NCBI GenBank assembly: GCA_050013075.1
Contig: JBEKFZ010000005.1
Location: 1 to 64,000, forward strand
DNA length: 64,000 nucleotides
Direction of reading: 5' to 3'
From: JBEKIK01 sp050013075
Lineage (GTDB): Bacteria; Planctomycetota; Planctomycetia; Pirellulales; Thermoguttaceae
The translations under genes and the position numbers were made by a program. Positions 10,095 to 18,219 of the stretch are shown in pieces. Each line of letters starts with the position of its first letter. Position 1 is the stretch's first letter. Below the pieces are notes generated by a model. It did not search any database. It had not been told where the DNA came from and saw only the letters and a program-made list of their open reading frames with translations.

Positions 10095-10290
10095 TTACGG
10101 CAGGGGTCAGAAGGAACTGAACCAGAGCCAAGAAAGCGAATTACGGAAAGCCCCGACCCAGATGCCTGCGGACAATCGGCTGCCTCACGCGGTCGATAAA
10201 GCAAGGAACGCCAGGTGATGCAGACCGCGGGTAAAGGGGCTAAACAATCCTGAAAGGATGTTAGGTCCTTTTGGGATCAAACCCAAACCA
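10095..10290 (+). promoter_or_regulatory. Structured leader upstream of the HTH/receiver-like gene
   Basis: Pairing segments can be seen by eye: GGGGTC (about 10105) with GACCC (about 10157), CGCGGTC (about 10189) with GACCGCG (about 10225), and a small hairpin ATCCTGAAAGGAT (about 10248-10260). The whole lies immediately before the start of the regulator gene. It may be a 5' untranslated regulatory structure. No known riboswitch consensus was recognised. Confidence 0.3.
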
Positions 10291-10320
10291 ATGTGAATAA
10301 TATAAATCGGAGAGCCTGCG

Positions 10321-10893
10321 ATGAAGGTCTTCACCACTGGTCAGGTCGCCAAAATTTGTAAGGTGGCCCCGCGCACCGTCAGTAAATGGTTCGACTCGGG
10401 CCGGCTGAAGGGGTACCGCATCCCCGGATCACAAGACCGACGCATTCCTCGAGAGTACCTGATCAAGTTCCTTAAGGAACATGGAATGCCCCTGGGAGAC
10501 CTGGAAGACGAAGCAATGGCGAAAGTGCTGATCGTCGCCCAGGACCAGGTATTGACCGAGAATCTGAAGCGAGAACTTCCCCTAGACCGGTCGTTCAAAG
10601 TGGCGGTGGCTGCGAGCGGATTCGACGCCGGGATTCAAGCCGAGAGCTTCCACCCGGACTGCATTATCGTCGATTTCTCGATCGGCCGCACCGAAGCGTT
10701 GCAGATTTGTCAAAATCTGCGCCGCAACGGCGAGTTTTCGGAAGTGATCCTGATTGCCCTATTGCCCGACGACGGCAGCTCCACGAGCTTCGATCGTTCG
10801 AGCATCAACGAGACGTTCAAGAAGCCGTTCGACGCCGCGCTTTTAGCCGAGCGCTTGCGAACGCTGATTGGCGCCAAGAAAGAACTCGTTTAA
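10321..10893 (+). CDS. HTH (excisionase/MerR-like) regulator fused to receiver-like domain
   Basis: GGAGAG lies about 6 nt before the ATG. Residues 4-55 form a helix-turn-helix of the excisionase/MerR type (FTTGQVAKICKVAPRTVSKWFDSGRLKGYRIPG). Residues ~65-185 have the alternating pattern of a response-regulator receiver: a hydrophobic first strand (KVLIVAQDQ), a candidate phospho-acceptor Asp in CIIVDFSIGR, and a Lys-Pro near the end (FKKPFDAA). The acidic pair usually found after strand 1 is replaced by AQDQ, so phosphorylation may be weak or absent. The DNA-binding domain is N-terminal, opposite to most response regulators. Target genes are unknown. No kinase gene is adjacent. Confidence 0.75.
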   Translation: MKVFTTGQVAKICKVAPRTVSKWFDSGRLKGYRIPGSQDRRIPREYLIKFLKEHGMPLGDLEDEAMAKVLIVAQDQVLTENLKRELPLDRSFKVAVAASGFDAGIQAESFHPDCIIVDFSIGRTEALQICQNLRRNGEFSEVILIALLPDDGSSTSFDRSSINETFKKPFDAALLAERLRTLIGAKKELV

Positions 10894-11111
10894 GGCCGCC
10901 TCTTGCCGGAAGCGTCCTTTTAAGAGACCATATCCCAGTCGCCGATTCCAATTAACCCGTCGCGGATAAGACCCCCGCGACGGATAATTTTTTCTTGGCA
11001 GTTGAAATCGCATTTCTCAACACGGAGACACGGAGGGCACGGAGTTTTATACTATATTTGCATTAGATATTACCCTCGAAATATAGATGGATATGCGATA
11101 TAATGTAATTT

Positions 11112-11327
11112 ATGATTCATCCGCTAGATGATATTAGAATGGACCGAACGGTCATTAACGAATATGAACTCGGCACGGAGCCGAAAGAACGGGATTATTG
11201 GCTCACAAAAACCCCGCAAGAACGTCTGGAAGCCATCGAACTCTTGCGAATGATAAACTATGGCTACGATTCAACTACCGCCCGACTTCAAAGACTTCTT
11301 AAAGTTGTTGAACGAGGAGAAGGTTGA
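11112..11327 (+). CDS. Small partner of the MNT nucleotidyltransferase (putative antitoxin)
   Basis: A 71-residue acidic/basic protein (TKTPQERLEAIELLRMI ... RLQRLLKVVERG). It overlaps the next gene by 68 bp in another frame, a layout common for small partner genes of MNT-type nucleotidyltransferases. A TATAAT lies at 11099-11104, only 7 bp before this ATG, so the message would be nearly leaderless from here; the ATG at 11139 is an alternative start. Function is inferred from position, not from a recognised fold. Confidence 0.6.
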   Translation: MIHPLDDIRMDRTVINEYELGTEPKERDYWLTKTPQERLEAIELLRMINYGYDSTTARLQRLLKVVERGEG

Positions 11328-11709
11328 ATATCTTTTGGTCGGCGGATATGCGGTTGGTTTTCACGGATATCCTCGGGCGACAAAAGATATGGATATCTGG
11401 GTAGCCGTAAATCCCGAAAATGCCGAACGGCTTGTTCGTGTTTTTCACCGTTTCGGTTTTTCACCGAAAAGCATCTCACCTACTTCATTTCTAAATGAAA
11501 AAAAGGTAATTGAGATAGGCATCGACCCGGTTCGCATAGACGTAATCATGAGCATCTCGGGCGTCAGTTTTTCTGAATGTTACGCTCAAAAAGTGGACTT
11601 TGTCTACGAGGGAATTAATATCAACCTCATTAACCTGGAACATCTAAAAATCAACAAACGCGCTACCGGTCGATTGCGCGATCTGGCCGATGTTGAAGAA
11701 CTGCCTTGA
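11260..11709 (+). CDS. MNT-type nucleotidyltransferase (DUF6036/AbiEii-like)
   Basis: 149 residues. The core motif GGYAVGFHGYPRATKDMDIWV (about 29-49) contains the Gly-Gly of the nucleotide-binding turn and the DxD-type metal site (DMD). The tail LEHLKINKRATGRLRDLADVEELP is typical of this family. Such enzymes transfer nucleotides to tRNA or protein targets and often act as toxins in bicistronic modules; here that role is inferred from the overlapping small upstream gene. The coding sequence is more A/T rich than the neighbours, consistent with acquisition. Confidence 0.75.
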   Translation: MATIQLPPDFKDFLKLLNEEKVEYLLVGGYAVGFHGYPRATKDMDIWVAVNPENAERLVRVFHRFGFSPKSISPTSFLNEKKVIEIGIDPVRIDVIMSISGVSFSECYAQKVDFVYEGININLINLEHLKINKRATGRLRDLADVEELP

Positions 11710-11863
11710 TCAGTATCATCGCCATTCGCCAATTGCATTCTAACACCCCCCACGCCCCCACCCCAGTATGGATTTTGCTTAAATCTAACCCAAATCTATT
11801 GACAATTACGGGGGGGGGTAAATTGGGCAGATATTACTTTTAATTCAATGGCATCTCAAAGTG

Positions 11864-11930
11864 GAGGCAGCGCTTTCGGCCCGGGTATATTTTGTAGGCT
11901 AATTGCAGAATTCTTCGCCGGGCAATTCTT
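11864..11930 (+). promoter_or_regulatory. PEP-CTERM leader element, copy 1
   Basis: GAGGCAGCG (11864-11872) is followed by a stem GCCCGG (11879-11884) / CCGGGC (11918-11923) and then AATTCTT. The same order recurs upstream of the PEP-CTERM genes at 29177 and 49707 with different stem sequences. The structure lies about 150 nt before the SUMF1 PEP-CTERM gene. A REP palindrome sits between it and the start codon. The rest of the gap 11710-12076 holds nothing recognised. Confidence 0.5.
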
Positions 11931-11953
11931 GAATACCCTCGTGAATGTACTCC

Positions 11954-12014
11954 GCACGCTCCGCGTGAGGGACGCATTCTACGTGAGGGATTGGTTTCAC
12001 GCGGAGCGTGAAGG
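11954..12014. repeat. REP-type inverted repeat (GCACGCTCCGCGTGA family)
   Basis: GCACGCTCCGCGTGA (from 11954) and TTCACGCGGAGCGTGA (from about 11997) are inverted copies about 28 bp apart, with a degenerate ACGTGAGGGA between them. It separates the leader element from the PEP-CTERM gene downstream. Confidence 0.7.
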
Positions 12015-12076
12015 GTACATTAGCCCTGAACTATGGCAATCTCAATACACACACTTAAAACTTGAAGGAAAAAACG

Positions 12077-13042
12077 ATGAAACTAAAAAATCTGAGCGCG
12101 GCATTTTTTGCGGCTGTTATGGTGGTTTTGGTCGTGCTTGCGTCTGGCATTGTGGCTCAGGCCGACACCATCACCCACCCCAACGCCAGTGGTGTTGGCA
12201 GCACCACGATCAACATGGATTTCGTCAACGTCGACAACGCGGGCAACACGGCCGACGACACCACCTGCGGCGCGGTGGGCTACAACTACCGGATCGGCAC
12301 GTACGAAGTGACGGCTGAGCAGTGGGCGGCTGTCCTTGCGGCTGCTCCCGGCGTAGGGAACGCGGGGTATTGGAGTGGTTCGCAGCCGACGGCCGGCACA
12401 AGCTGGTACGAAGCGGCGAAGTTCTGCAACTGGCTGACCACTGGAGATGTCAACAGTGGAGTGTACAACACCAACACCTGGGCCATCATGGATCACCAGA
12501 CGGCTGGGATGACGTATGGCACTGCCTATTTCATTCCGACCGAGGACGAGTGGTACAAGGCGGCGTATTACGATCCGGCCAAGGCTGGTGGGGCGGGTTA
12601 CTGGGACTATCCCACCCGCAGCGACACGGCCCCCACCGCGACAACCGTGGCCAACCAGTTGGGTGTGGCCCCAGGCTCGGCGAACTACGCCGAGGTGGTA
12701 GGCTCGCCGACAAATGTCGGGGCCTACAGCCTCAAGCCGTCCACAAGCGCCTACGGCACGTTCGATCAGGGCGGCAACGTATGGGAGTGGAACGAGGCAC
12801 TTATCGGTTTCTCCAGTTCGTCGCGTGGGTTGCGCGGCGGGTCGTTCGACGATTTCTCGGACATCTTCTTGGCCGCCTCGACCCGCTGGGGCTACGGCCA
12901 CCTCGACATCGACCCCGGCTACCCGGCGTACGAGAACAACGATATTGGGTTCCGCGTGGCAAGTGTTCCTGAGCCCGGTAGCATCACGTTGTTGGTATGT
13001 GGAGCGATTGCCGGTTTGATTTGGCGGCGATGCCGAAAGTAA
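12077..13042 (+). CDS. SUMF1/FGE-fold PEP-CTERM protein
   Basis: I prefer the ATG at 12077 (AAGGAA about 7 nt upstream) to the TTG at 12062. A signal peptide covers ~1-30 (LSAAFFAAVMVVLVVLASGIVAQA). Residues ~40-290 match the formylglycine-generating-enzyme fold (YRIGTYEVTAEQWAAVL, TSWYEAAKFCNWL, PTEDEWYKAAYYD, FDQGGNVWEWNEA, RGLRGGSF, GFRVAS). The C-terminus is a PEP-CTERM sorting tag: VPEPGS, hydrophobic stretch, RRCRK. The cysteine pair needed for formylglycine synthesis, which should lie in the RGGS...GFR segment, is absent, so this is probably a binding or structural variant. Expected route: Sec export, then exosortase processing to surface or matrix. Confidence 0.85.
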   Translation: MKLKNLSAAFFAAVMVVLVVLASGIVAQADTITHPNASGVGSTTINMDFVNVDNAGNTADDTTCGAVGYNYRIGTYEVTAEQWAAVLAAAPGVGNAGYWSGSQPTAGTSWYEAAKFCNWLTTGDVNSGVYNTNTWAIMDHQTAGMTYGTAYFIPTEDEWYKAAYYDPAKAGGAGYWDYPTRSDTAPTATTVANQLGVAPGSANYAEVVGSPTNVGAYSLKPSTSAYGTFDQGGNVWEWNEALIGFSSSSRGLRGGSFDDFSDIFLAASTRWGYGHLDIDPGYPAYENNDIGFRVASVPEPGSITLLVCGAIAGLIWRRCRK

Positions 13043-13158
13043 AAGCCATGTAACATTTTTGACGTATGCAACGAAATAGTTGAAAAACATAATACTTATC
13101 ACGAAAATACGAAAGTGCAAAAGCACGAAAAAGAGAAGTGATGTGTTTCGTGTTTTCG

Positions 13159-14493
13159 TTATTTCGGGCTTTCGTGATTAAAAGATGAAATGCTTACCAA
13201 TGCGGCTTCATGTGTTAAAAGCTCGCCATCTAACTGCATCTTACGAATTTTCTGAAGAATCGTGCGATATTTCGGCCCTTGGGGAATCCCCAACTCCAAT
13301 AAATCCTGTCCGGTTACGAGCGGCGGGGGATTTAGTTGCTCTGGCGGCAATTTGAGTTTTTCGCGGCAATAGGCAGCGGCTTTTTTGCCTTCGGTCGAAG
13401 TGGCCTCCATCAATACCAATAATTCTAAAATGCCTTCGACAATTAAAAACGGCTGCAAGGCCGACGATTTCATTGACTGCGGGTTGATGATTGCCGATTG
13501 ATTATCGACCAGCCAAACGGCACGTTCGGTTTCATTGTTCGACAAGCGCCAGCGGCGGCAGACTTCTTTTATTCCATCAGGGTCGGATAAAGTGTGTAAT
13601 AGGGCCGCCAATGCCAAGGGAAAACTTGGGTCTGTCAGGCGTCCCAAAACAGTTAGGGCCTGTTCCAAACGGCTTGCCCTCACCCCCGGCCCCTCTCCCG
13701 GAATGTGAGAGGGGAGACATTTTCTCACCCCCGGCCCCTCTCCCGGAATGGGAAAGGGGAGTTGGTATTGCCCGTCGTTTTTCGCCATGATCTCGGGCAG
13801 AACGGCGGCGGCCAGATTGGTTTCGAGCAATAAACGGACCGCGGCAACGCGGGAGGGATCGACCAACATGCGGCGCATTTCCATGGCGATCCGTTCCGGA
13901 CTTACGACGCTTATCTGTCCGGCCATTTCGCGTATGGTGGTCTGAGTTTCTTCTTCCAAGGCGAAGTCAAAGGCGGCCGAAAAACGCACTGCCCTTAACA
14001 TGCGGAGTTTGTCTTCGGCGAATCGTTCTCGGGGATTGCCGATGGCCCGGATTCTTCGCAGGGCAAGGTCCTCCTGCCCGCCGACGTAGTCGATTACCCG
14101 ATCTTCCAACGGATCGAAAAACAGGCCGTTGATGGTGAAGTCGCGCCGGGCGGCGTCTTCCCGGGCGGAACTGAAGGTCACATGATCGGGATGCCGTCCA
14201 TCGCTGTAGGCGGCGTCTTTGCGGAAGGTGGCCACTTCGATCATGCCCGCCGCTTTTGGTCCAATAACGGTAATGACGCCGAACGAGGCCCCGATAGCCA
14301 GCGTGCGGCGCCGGCCAAAGATTTCGCGGATTTGCGGCGGGGTGGCGTTGGTGGCCACGTCGTAATCCTTGGGCGTGCGGCCCAGCAGTTGATCGCGCAC
14401 GCATCCGCCGGCCCAAAAGGCCTCGAATCCGGCGTTGCGCAATTTGCGAACGACCTCCACGGCGAATCGGCGTTGTTCTTGCGGTAATAGCAT
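13159..14493 (-). CDS. CCA tRNA nucleotidyltransferase / poly(A) polymerase family
   Basis: The start is the ATG at 14493 (MLLPQEQ); a TTG at 14511 is possible. The head domain has the class II motifs GGCVRDQLLGRTPKDYDVATNA (Gly-Gly plus DxD) and RRDFTINGLFFDP, followed by the RNA-binding segment (AEDKLRMLRAVRFSAAF). It adds CCA to tRNA 3' ends or A tails to RNA; sequence alone does not separate the two. Two tandem REP palindromes are inserted in frame in the C-terminal half and add the repeated peptide IPGEGPGVR twice. The 3' end also overlaps a TTTCGTG-rich inverted repeat (about 13100-13180). Confidence 0.88.
   Translation of the reverse strand: MLLPQEQRRFAVEVVRKLRNAGFEAFWAGGCVRDQLLGRTPKDYDVATNATPPQIREIFGRRRTLAIGASFGVITVIGPKAAGMIEVATFRKDAAYSDGRHPDHVTFSSAREDAARRDFTINGLFFDPLEDRVIDYVGGQEDLALRRIRAIGNPRERFAEDKLRMLRAVRFSAAFDFALEEETQTTIREMAGQISVVSPERIAMEMRRMLVDPSRVAAVRLLLETNLAAAVLPEIMAKNDGQYQLPFPIPGEGPGVRKCLPSHIPGEGPGVRASRLEQALTVLGRLTDPSFPLALAALLHTLSDPDGIKEVCRRWRLSNNETERAVWLVDNQSAIINPQSMKSSALQPFLIVEGILELLVLMEATSTEGKKAAAYCREKLKLPPEQLNPPPLVTGQDLLELGIPQGPKYRTILQKIRKMQLDGELLTHEAALVSISSFNHESPK
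13677..13761. repeat. Two tandem REP copies inside the CCA-transferase gene
   Basis: CCCTCACCCCCGGCCCC...GAGGGGAG occurs at 13677-13716 and again at about 13724-13761. Both are of the family seen at 6735-6778. Together they are translated as a near-duplicate peptide (PIPGEGPGVRKCLPSHIPGEG...). The reading frame is preserved. Confidence 0.85.
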
Positions 14494-14547
14494 CAATAAT
14501 ATAATCGTCAATTACGCGCATTTTGACAACCGCCACCCACCGGGATT

Positions 14548-17500
14548 TCATGGTAAACATCGGTCAACCATTTCCACCACCCGTTTCCGGGCATTTTCAT
14601 TCCAATCAAAATGATATTCCAAGCCCGGGCGCAGGAAACAAAGGGCCAATTCGACGGGCGGTTGTTTGAGGATTTTCTCGGCGGCCAGGGCGTAGACGAG
14701 CATTTGCATCTCGTATTTTTCCGCCTCTTGTCGAAGGGTTTTGGCCGTGATATTGTTGGTTTTATAATCAATTATGCGCCACTGACCGGCCGAATCGCGA
14801 TAAAGGCAGTCGATAAAACCCTGTAAATACCGCCCGCCGGACTGGGGATTGTCTGGGTGCCAGGCCAATAGAAATTCCAATTCGCGATGGACTTCCTCGG
14901 CGGCGGCGATCTGTGCGGCTCGCGGCGAAGTCAGAAAACGGCCGATCATCTCGATTGGCTCGGTTAAATTAACATCAGCGCAGTCCTCGCAAGCGAGATG
15001 CAATGAGGCATGGCGGCGAATAATCTCGCCAAAATCGCCGGGATTTGCAAAATCCACCTCTTCCAACACCGCATGCACCAACGTGCCCAGTCCCAGCGGA
15101 TCAAGTGCCGGTTTCAAATAATCTTCCGTCTCTGGTAAGGTTACCTTGCTTGCCGATGTCCACTCGTGCAATGCGCCGCTTAGACGCGAGAAGGAAAATT
15201 GGCGGCGTGCGGCCCGGTCGGGAGGTATGGGCGCAAGATATTTCGGCAAACGGCCCTCGCCCTTTTTGGCCTTTTTCTCGGCTTTTTCCAGCAATTTTTT
15301 TAGCGATTGCCGGCCGGTTGTCTGGGTTGGTTCGGACATAAGCGGGGGCCTGGATATTGTAACTTTCACTTGCTGATCCGACGGACCGGCTTCGAGGAAT
15401 TTGCCCGTGGAAAGATCGAACCTTTGCGATAGCAGTCCCATCCAAGGTCCTTTGATATCGCCGGGTTTATCCAATCCGGAAGAAAGAATCAGATAATCGG
15501 CCGCCCTAGTAGCGGCCACATACAGCAGCCGGATGGTTTCGGCCTCGGCTTCTTCTTTTTCGGTAAGCGAGAATAAATGGTAACCCACGGTTGATTCGTC
15601 GTCTTTGACCATCGGCCCCAGTTCCGGCGTGAAGGCCGCCGAGGCGCTGAGCCCCCGCTGCGGCCGAGCGATATCCGGCACGATGACAACGGGAAATTCC
15701 AGCCCTTTCGCTTGGTGGATAGTCATCAGCCGGACGACATCCATCGTTTCCGACTGTGTGGCGGCCAGGGGTTCATCGGGTTGCCGGGCGACAAATTCCG
15801 CCAGTTGCGTGATGAAATCGGACAAGGTGAACATGCCCGATTGGTCGAAACTCCGTGCCTGATCGATGAGTTTGTAAAGGTTGGCCAGTTTTCGCTCGCC
15901 GAGAAATTCGGCCAATAAGACGGCGTCGTAAGCAGTGCGGTCGATGGCCTCGATGATGAGCCGGGCAATTGGGACGTGGTCTTTCATGGCCCGCAATTCG
16001 CTCAGGGTTTTTGCGGCGAATTCCACCTGTATTTTTTGTGCTTTATCGATTTCGGTCGGCGGCGAATCGCAGGACAATCCGGCGAAAAGACCGTCGGGAT
16101 GCCGGGCCAGCCAGAAAATGGTTTCATCCAGCAGGTTGAAAAACGGGCTGCGCAGGACGCCCAAAAGGCTCAGGTGGTCGCAGGAACTTTCCAACGCCCT
16201 GAGCAGGTGCAATAGATCGAAAACTTCCTGCTGGGCGTAAAAGGCGTGTCCGCCGACAAGGTAGTAATCGATGCTGTAGCGGCGCAAGGCTTCTTCGTAA
16301 TATTCCACGTCGGTCAGGGCGCGGAACAACAGTGCGACGTCGCCGGGGCGGACCGGGCGCGTGGCCGGCTTGCCCGCCTTGAAAGCCTCTTGGTCCCAAA
16401 CAATTCTTTCGCCCGAATCGAGCATGGCGCGTATACGTCTGGCGATCCAATCGGCCTCCCGCCTTCGCCGGCGCTCGGCGGGCGCTTGATCGCGCGTGGT
16501 TTCCTCATCAGCGTTATTTAAGAATGCCGCCTGGGCGATTGAAAGCGGATCGGTTGCGCCCGCGTCGGCAATCTTTGTGGAATCAACGGCCCTCACCCTA
16601 GCCCTCTCCCGACCAACCTTCGGTCGGTGCCCGGAGAGGGGGCTTTTTTCATCCAAGGAAAGGGAGTGGGGACTGTTTTCGTCCACGGAATCGGCATCGG
16701 CCGCCCATAAAAATTCCACGGCCGGCGTTGGGCTAATCTGTGGTTTATGGGCACGTAGGGGTTCGTAATCCTGAAATTTCCCGCCGAACAAGGCGTTGAC
16801 GAAATCCAAAATCGCCGGCTGGCTGCGAAAATTTAGTGAAAGCGGCAAGCGGCCCTGGGACGGAATCTGTTCGCCGAGACGGTGAAACACGCGCGGATCC
16901 GCGCCGCGGAACCGGTAAATCGATTGCTTGAAATCGCCCACGAAAAATAGTTTGCCCCCGGCGACTTCGTCGTCGCATAGGGCTTTGACCAGTTCCACCT
17001 GCAAGGGATCGGTGTCCTGAAATTCGTCGACCAAAAGCAGTTGCAAATTAGCGGCCCAGTGCTTGCGGAACTCTTTTTGCTTTGGTCCGACGAGCAGTTT
17101 TTTGGCATGGATCAAGAGGTCGTTGAAATCGAGCACGCCTAGGCTTTGTTTTTTGGCTTCGTAGGCCTGGCCCGCGCCGTCGGCCAGCCGGAGCAATTCG
17201 AGGCCGATTTCGGCCGCCGGCCGCGCCGCTTTAGGATCGAAAGATATTCGATCTTTGAAAGCGTCGATTGTATCGCGTAATGACTTGACCGCCTCGCGAT
17301 ATTTTTCATATAACTCTTCGCTGAGCCAATCTTTTTTCGTGCCGGCGCCCTTTATCATGGTTGCTTTGCGAAGTTCGGACAACGTGGCCGGCAGGTCGGC
17401 GCTTTCGGCCAAGTTGGGCAGATTATCGAGCAAAAATGCCATTTGTGCTTGCATCACCGCATGGCTGGAAGGATTTTGCCGGGCGATTTCCAATACGGTA

Positions 17501-18219
17501 TTTGCCTCCGGCGAAGCCGCGATGGAACGCATCATGCGGGGCAAGGCTTCACGCCGGTGATAGTCCTGCCATTTTGCCGCAAGATCTTCGGCGGTTATGG
17601 TCCGCCAATAAGGCCAATCGATTTCATGGCGGCGAGCAAGTAGTTGTGCGATCATCTCGCCCAGTCCGCCGAGGCCGTAGAGCACCGTTAAATCGAGAAC
17701 CGCTTGGACGGGTTCCGCCAATTTATCGCGGAGTTGATCGCCAATTAATTTGGTCAGCAGCATGTCGGCCTGGGCCTGATCCAGGACGCGAAACCTGGGG
17801 TCCAAGCCGGCTTCGACCGCGTGGCTGCGCAACAGCGAACCGCAGAAGGAATGGATCGTGCTGATTCGCGCCGTGTCGATTTCACGGAGCAGTTCCAGCC
17901 AATACCCGACGTCCGCTTCAGGACATCCGATCAGCCGATTGCGGCATTTTTCCCGGATGCGGCCGCGCATTTCCCGGGCGGCACGTTCGGTAAAGGTGAT
18001 GGCGACCAATTGTCCCAAGCGGGCCGGATCGGGGCCGCCCGGATCCAAATGCGAGAGGAAGCGTTCGGTCAGAACAAACGTCTTCCCGCAGCCGGCGCCC
18101 GCCGAAAGGGCCACGGAAACGTCGCGGGCGGCGATCGCCCGGCGCTGCTGGTCGGTGGGTGGCACTGGCTGAGCCAGTGGCACGCGCGGGGGGTCGGATT
18201 TTATTGCGTCGGCAGCCAT
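14548..18219 (-). CDS. addA: UvrD-type helicase-nuclease, AddA-like subunit
   Basis: I take the ATG at 18219 (GGAG 5 nt upstream); an in-frame start at 18273 would add 18 residues. Walker A is AGAGCGKT (~residue 40). Further UvrD motifs include LLVDEFQDTDPLQ, FVGDFKQSIYRFRGADP and VVRLMTIHQAKGLEFPVVIVPD. The C-terminus has the RecB-type nuclease motif (IDCLYRD...IIDYKTNN). With AddB it resects double-strand breaks for recombination. It overlaps the 3' end of addB by 19 bp, so translation is probably coupled. Two different palindromic repeats are embedded: a REP at 16590-16643 and the GTGCCACTGGCT palindrome at 18158-18186. Confidence 0.92.
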   Translation of the reverse strand: MAADAIKSDPPRVPLAQPVPPTDQQRRAIAARDVSVALSAGAGCGKTFVLTERFLSHLDPGGPDPARLGQLVAITFTERAAREMRGRIREKCRNRLIGCPEADVGYWLELLREIDTARISTIHSFCGSLLRSHAVEAGLDPRFRVLDQAQADMLLTKLIGDQLRDKLAEPVQAVLDLTVLYGLGGLGEMIAQLLARRHEIDWPYWRTITAEDLAAKWQDYHRREALPRMMRSIAASPEANTVLEIARQNPSSHAVMQAQMAFLLDNLPNLAESADLPATLSELRKATMIKGAGTKKDWLSEELYEKYREAVKSLRDTIDAFKDRISFDPKAARPAAEIGLELLRLADGAGQAYEAKKQSLGVLDFNDLLIHAKKLLVGPKQKEFRKHWAANLQLLLVDEFQDTDPLQVELVKALCDDEVAGGKLFFVGDFKQSIYRFRGADPRVFHRLGEQIPSQGRLPLSLNFRSQPAILDFVNALFGGKFQDYEPLRAHKPQISPTPAVEFLWAADADSVDENSPHSLSLDEKSPLSGHRPKVGRERARVRAVDSTKIADAGATDPLSIAQAAFLNNADEETTRDQAPAERRRRREADWIARRIRAMLDSGERIVWDQEAFKAGKPATRPVRPGDVALLFRALTDVEYYEEALRRYSIDYYLVGGHAFYAQQEVFDLLHLLRALESSCDHLSLLGVLRSPFFNLLDETIFWLARHPDGLFAGLSCDSPPTEIDKAQKIQVEFAAKTLSELRAMKDHVPIARLIIEAIDRTAYDAVLLAEFLGERKLANLYKLIDQARSFDQSGMFTLSDFITQLAEFVARQPDEPLAATQSETMDVVRLMTIHQAKGLEFPVVIVPDIARPQRGLSASAAFTPELGPMVKDDESTVGYHLFSLTEKEEAEAETIRLLYVAATRAADYLILSSGLDKPGDIKGPWMGLLSQRFDLSTGKFLEAGPSDQQVKVTISRPPLMSEPTQTTGRQSLKKLLEKAEKKAKKGEGRLPKYLAPIPPDRAARRQFSFSRLSGALHEWTSASKVTLPETEDYLKPALDPLGLGTLVHAVLEEVDFANPGDFGEIIRRHASLHLACEDCADVNLTEPIEMIGRFLTSPRAAQIAAAEEVHRELEFLLAWHPDNPQSGGRYLQGFIDCLYRDSAGQWRIIDYKTNNITAKTLRQEAEKYEMQMLVYALAAEKILKQPPVELALCFLRPGLEYHFDWNENARKRVVEMVDRCLP
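16590..16643. repeat. REP palindrome inside addA
   Basis: CCCTCACCCTAGCCCTCTCCC (shortened arm, from 16591) faces CCGGAGAGGGGGC (to 16643). It is a divergent member of the 6735/13677 family. It is translated in frame as part of KSPLSGHRPKVGRERARVR, between helicase motifs in a region poorly conserved among AddA proteins. Confidence 0.75.
18158..18186. repeat. GTGGCACTGGCT/AGCCAGTGGCAC palindrome at the addA start
   Basis: A near-perfect palindrome (GGTGGCACTGGCTGAGCCAGTGGCAC in two halves) just inside addA, upstream of the Walker A codons. It is identical over 26 bp to a copy inside addB at 20532-20557. It is translated as PLAQPVPP. Confidence 0.85.

Noticed and set aside
12083..13126. 347-residue open frame opposite the SUMF1 gene
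   Set aside because: Shadow of a G/C-rich coding gene; the plus-strand protein has clear domains and signals.
13090..13185. Repeated CACGAAAA/TTTCGTG pattern as a CRISPR array
   Set aside because: Units are short, irregular and inverted rather than direct repeats with spacers; an ordinary imperfect inverted repeat.
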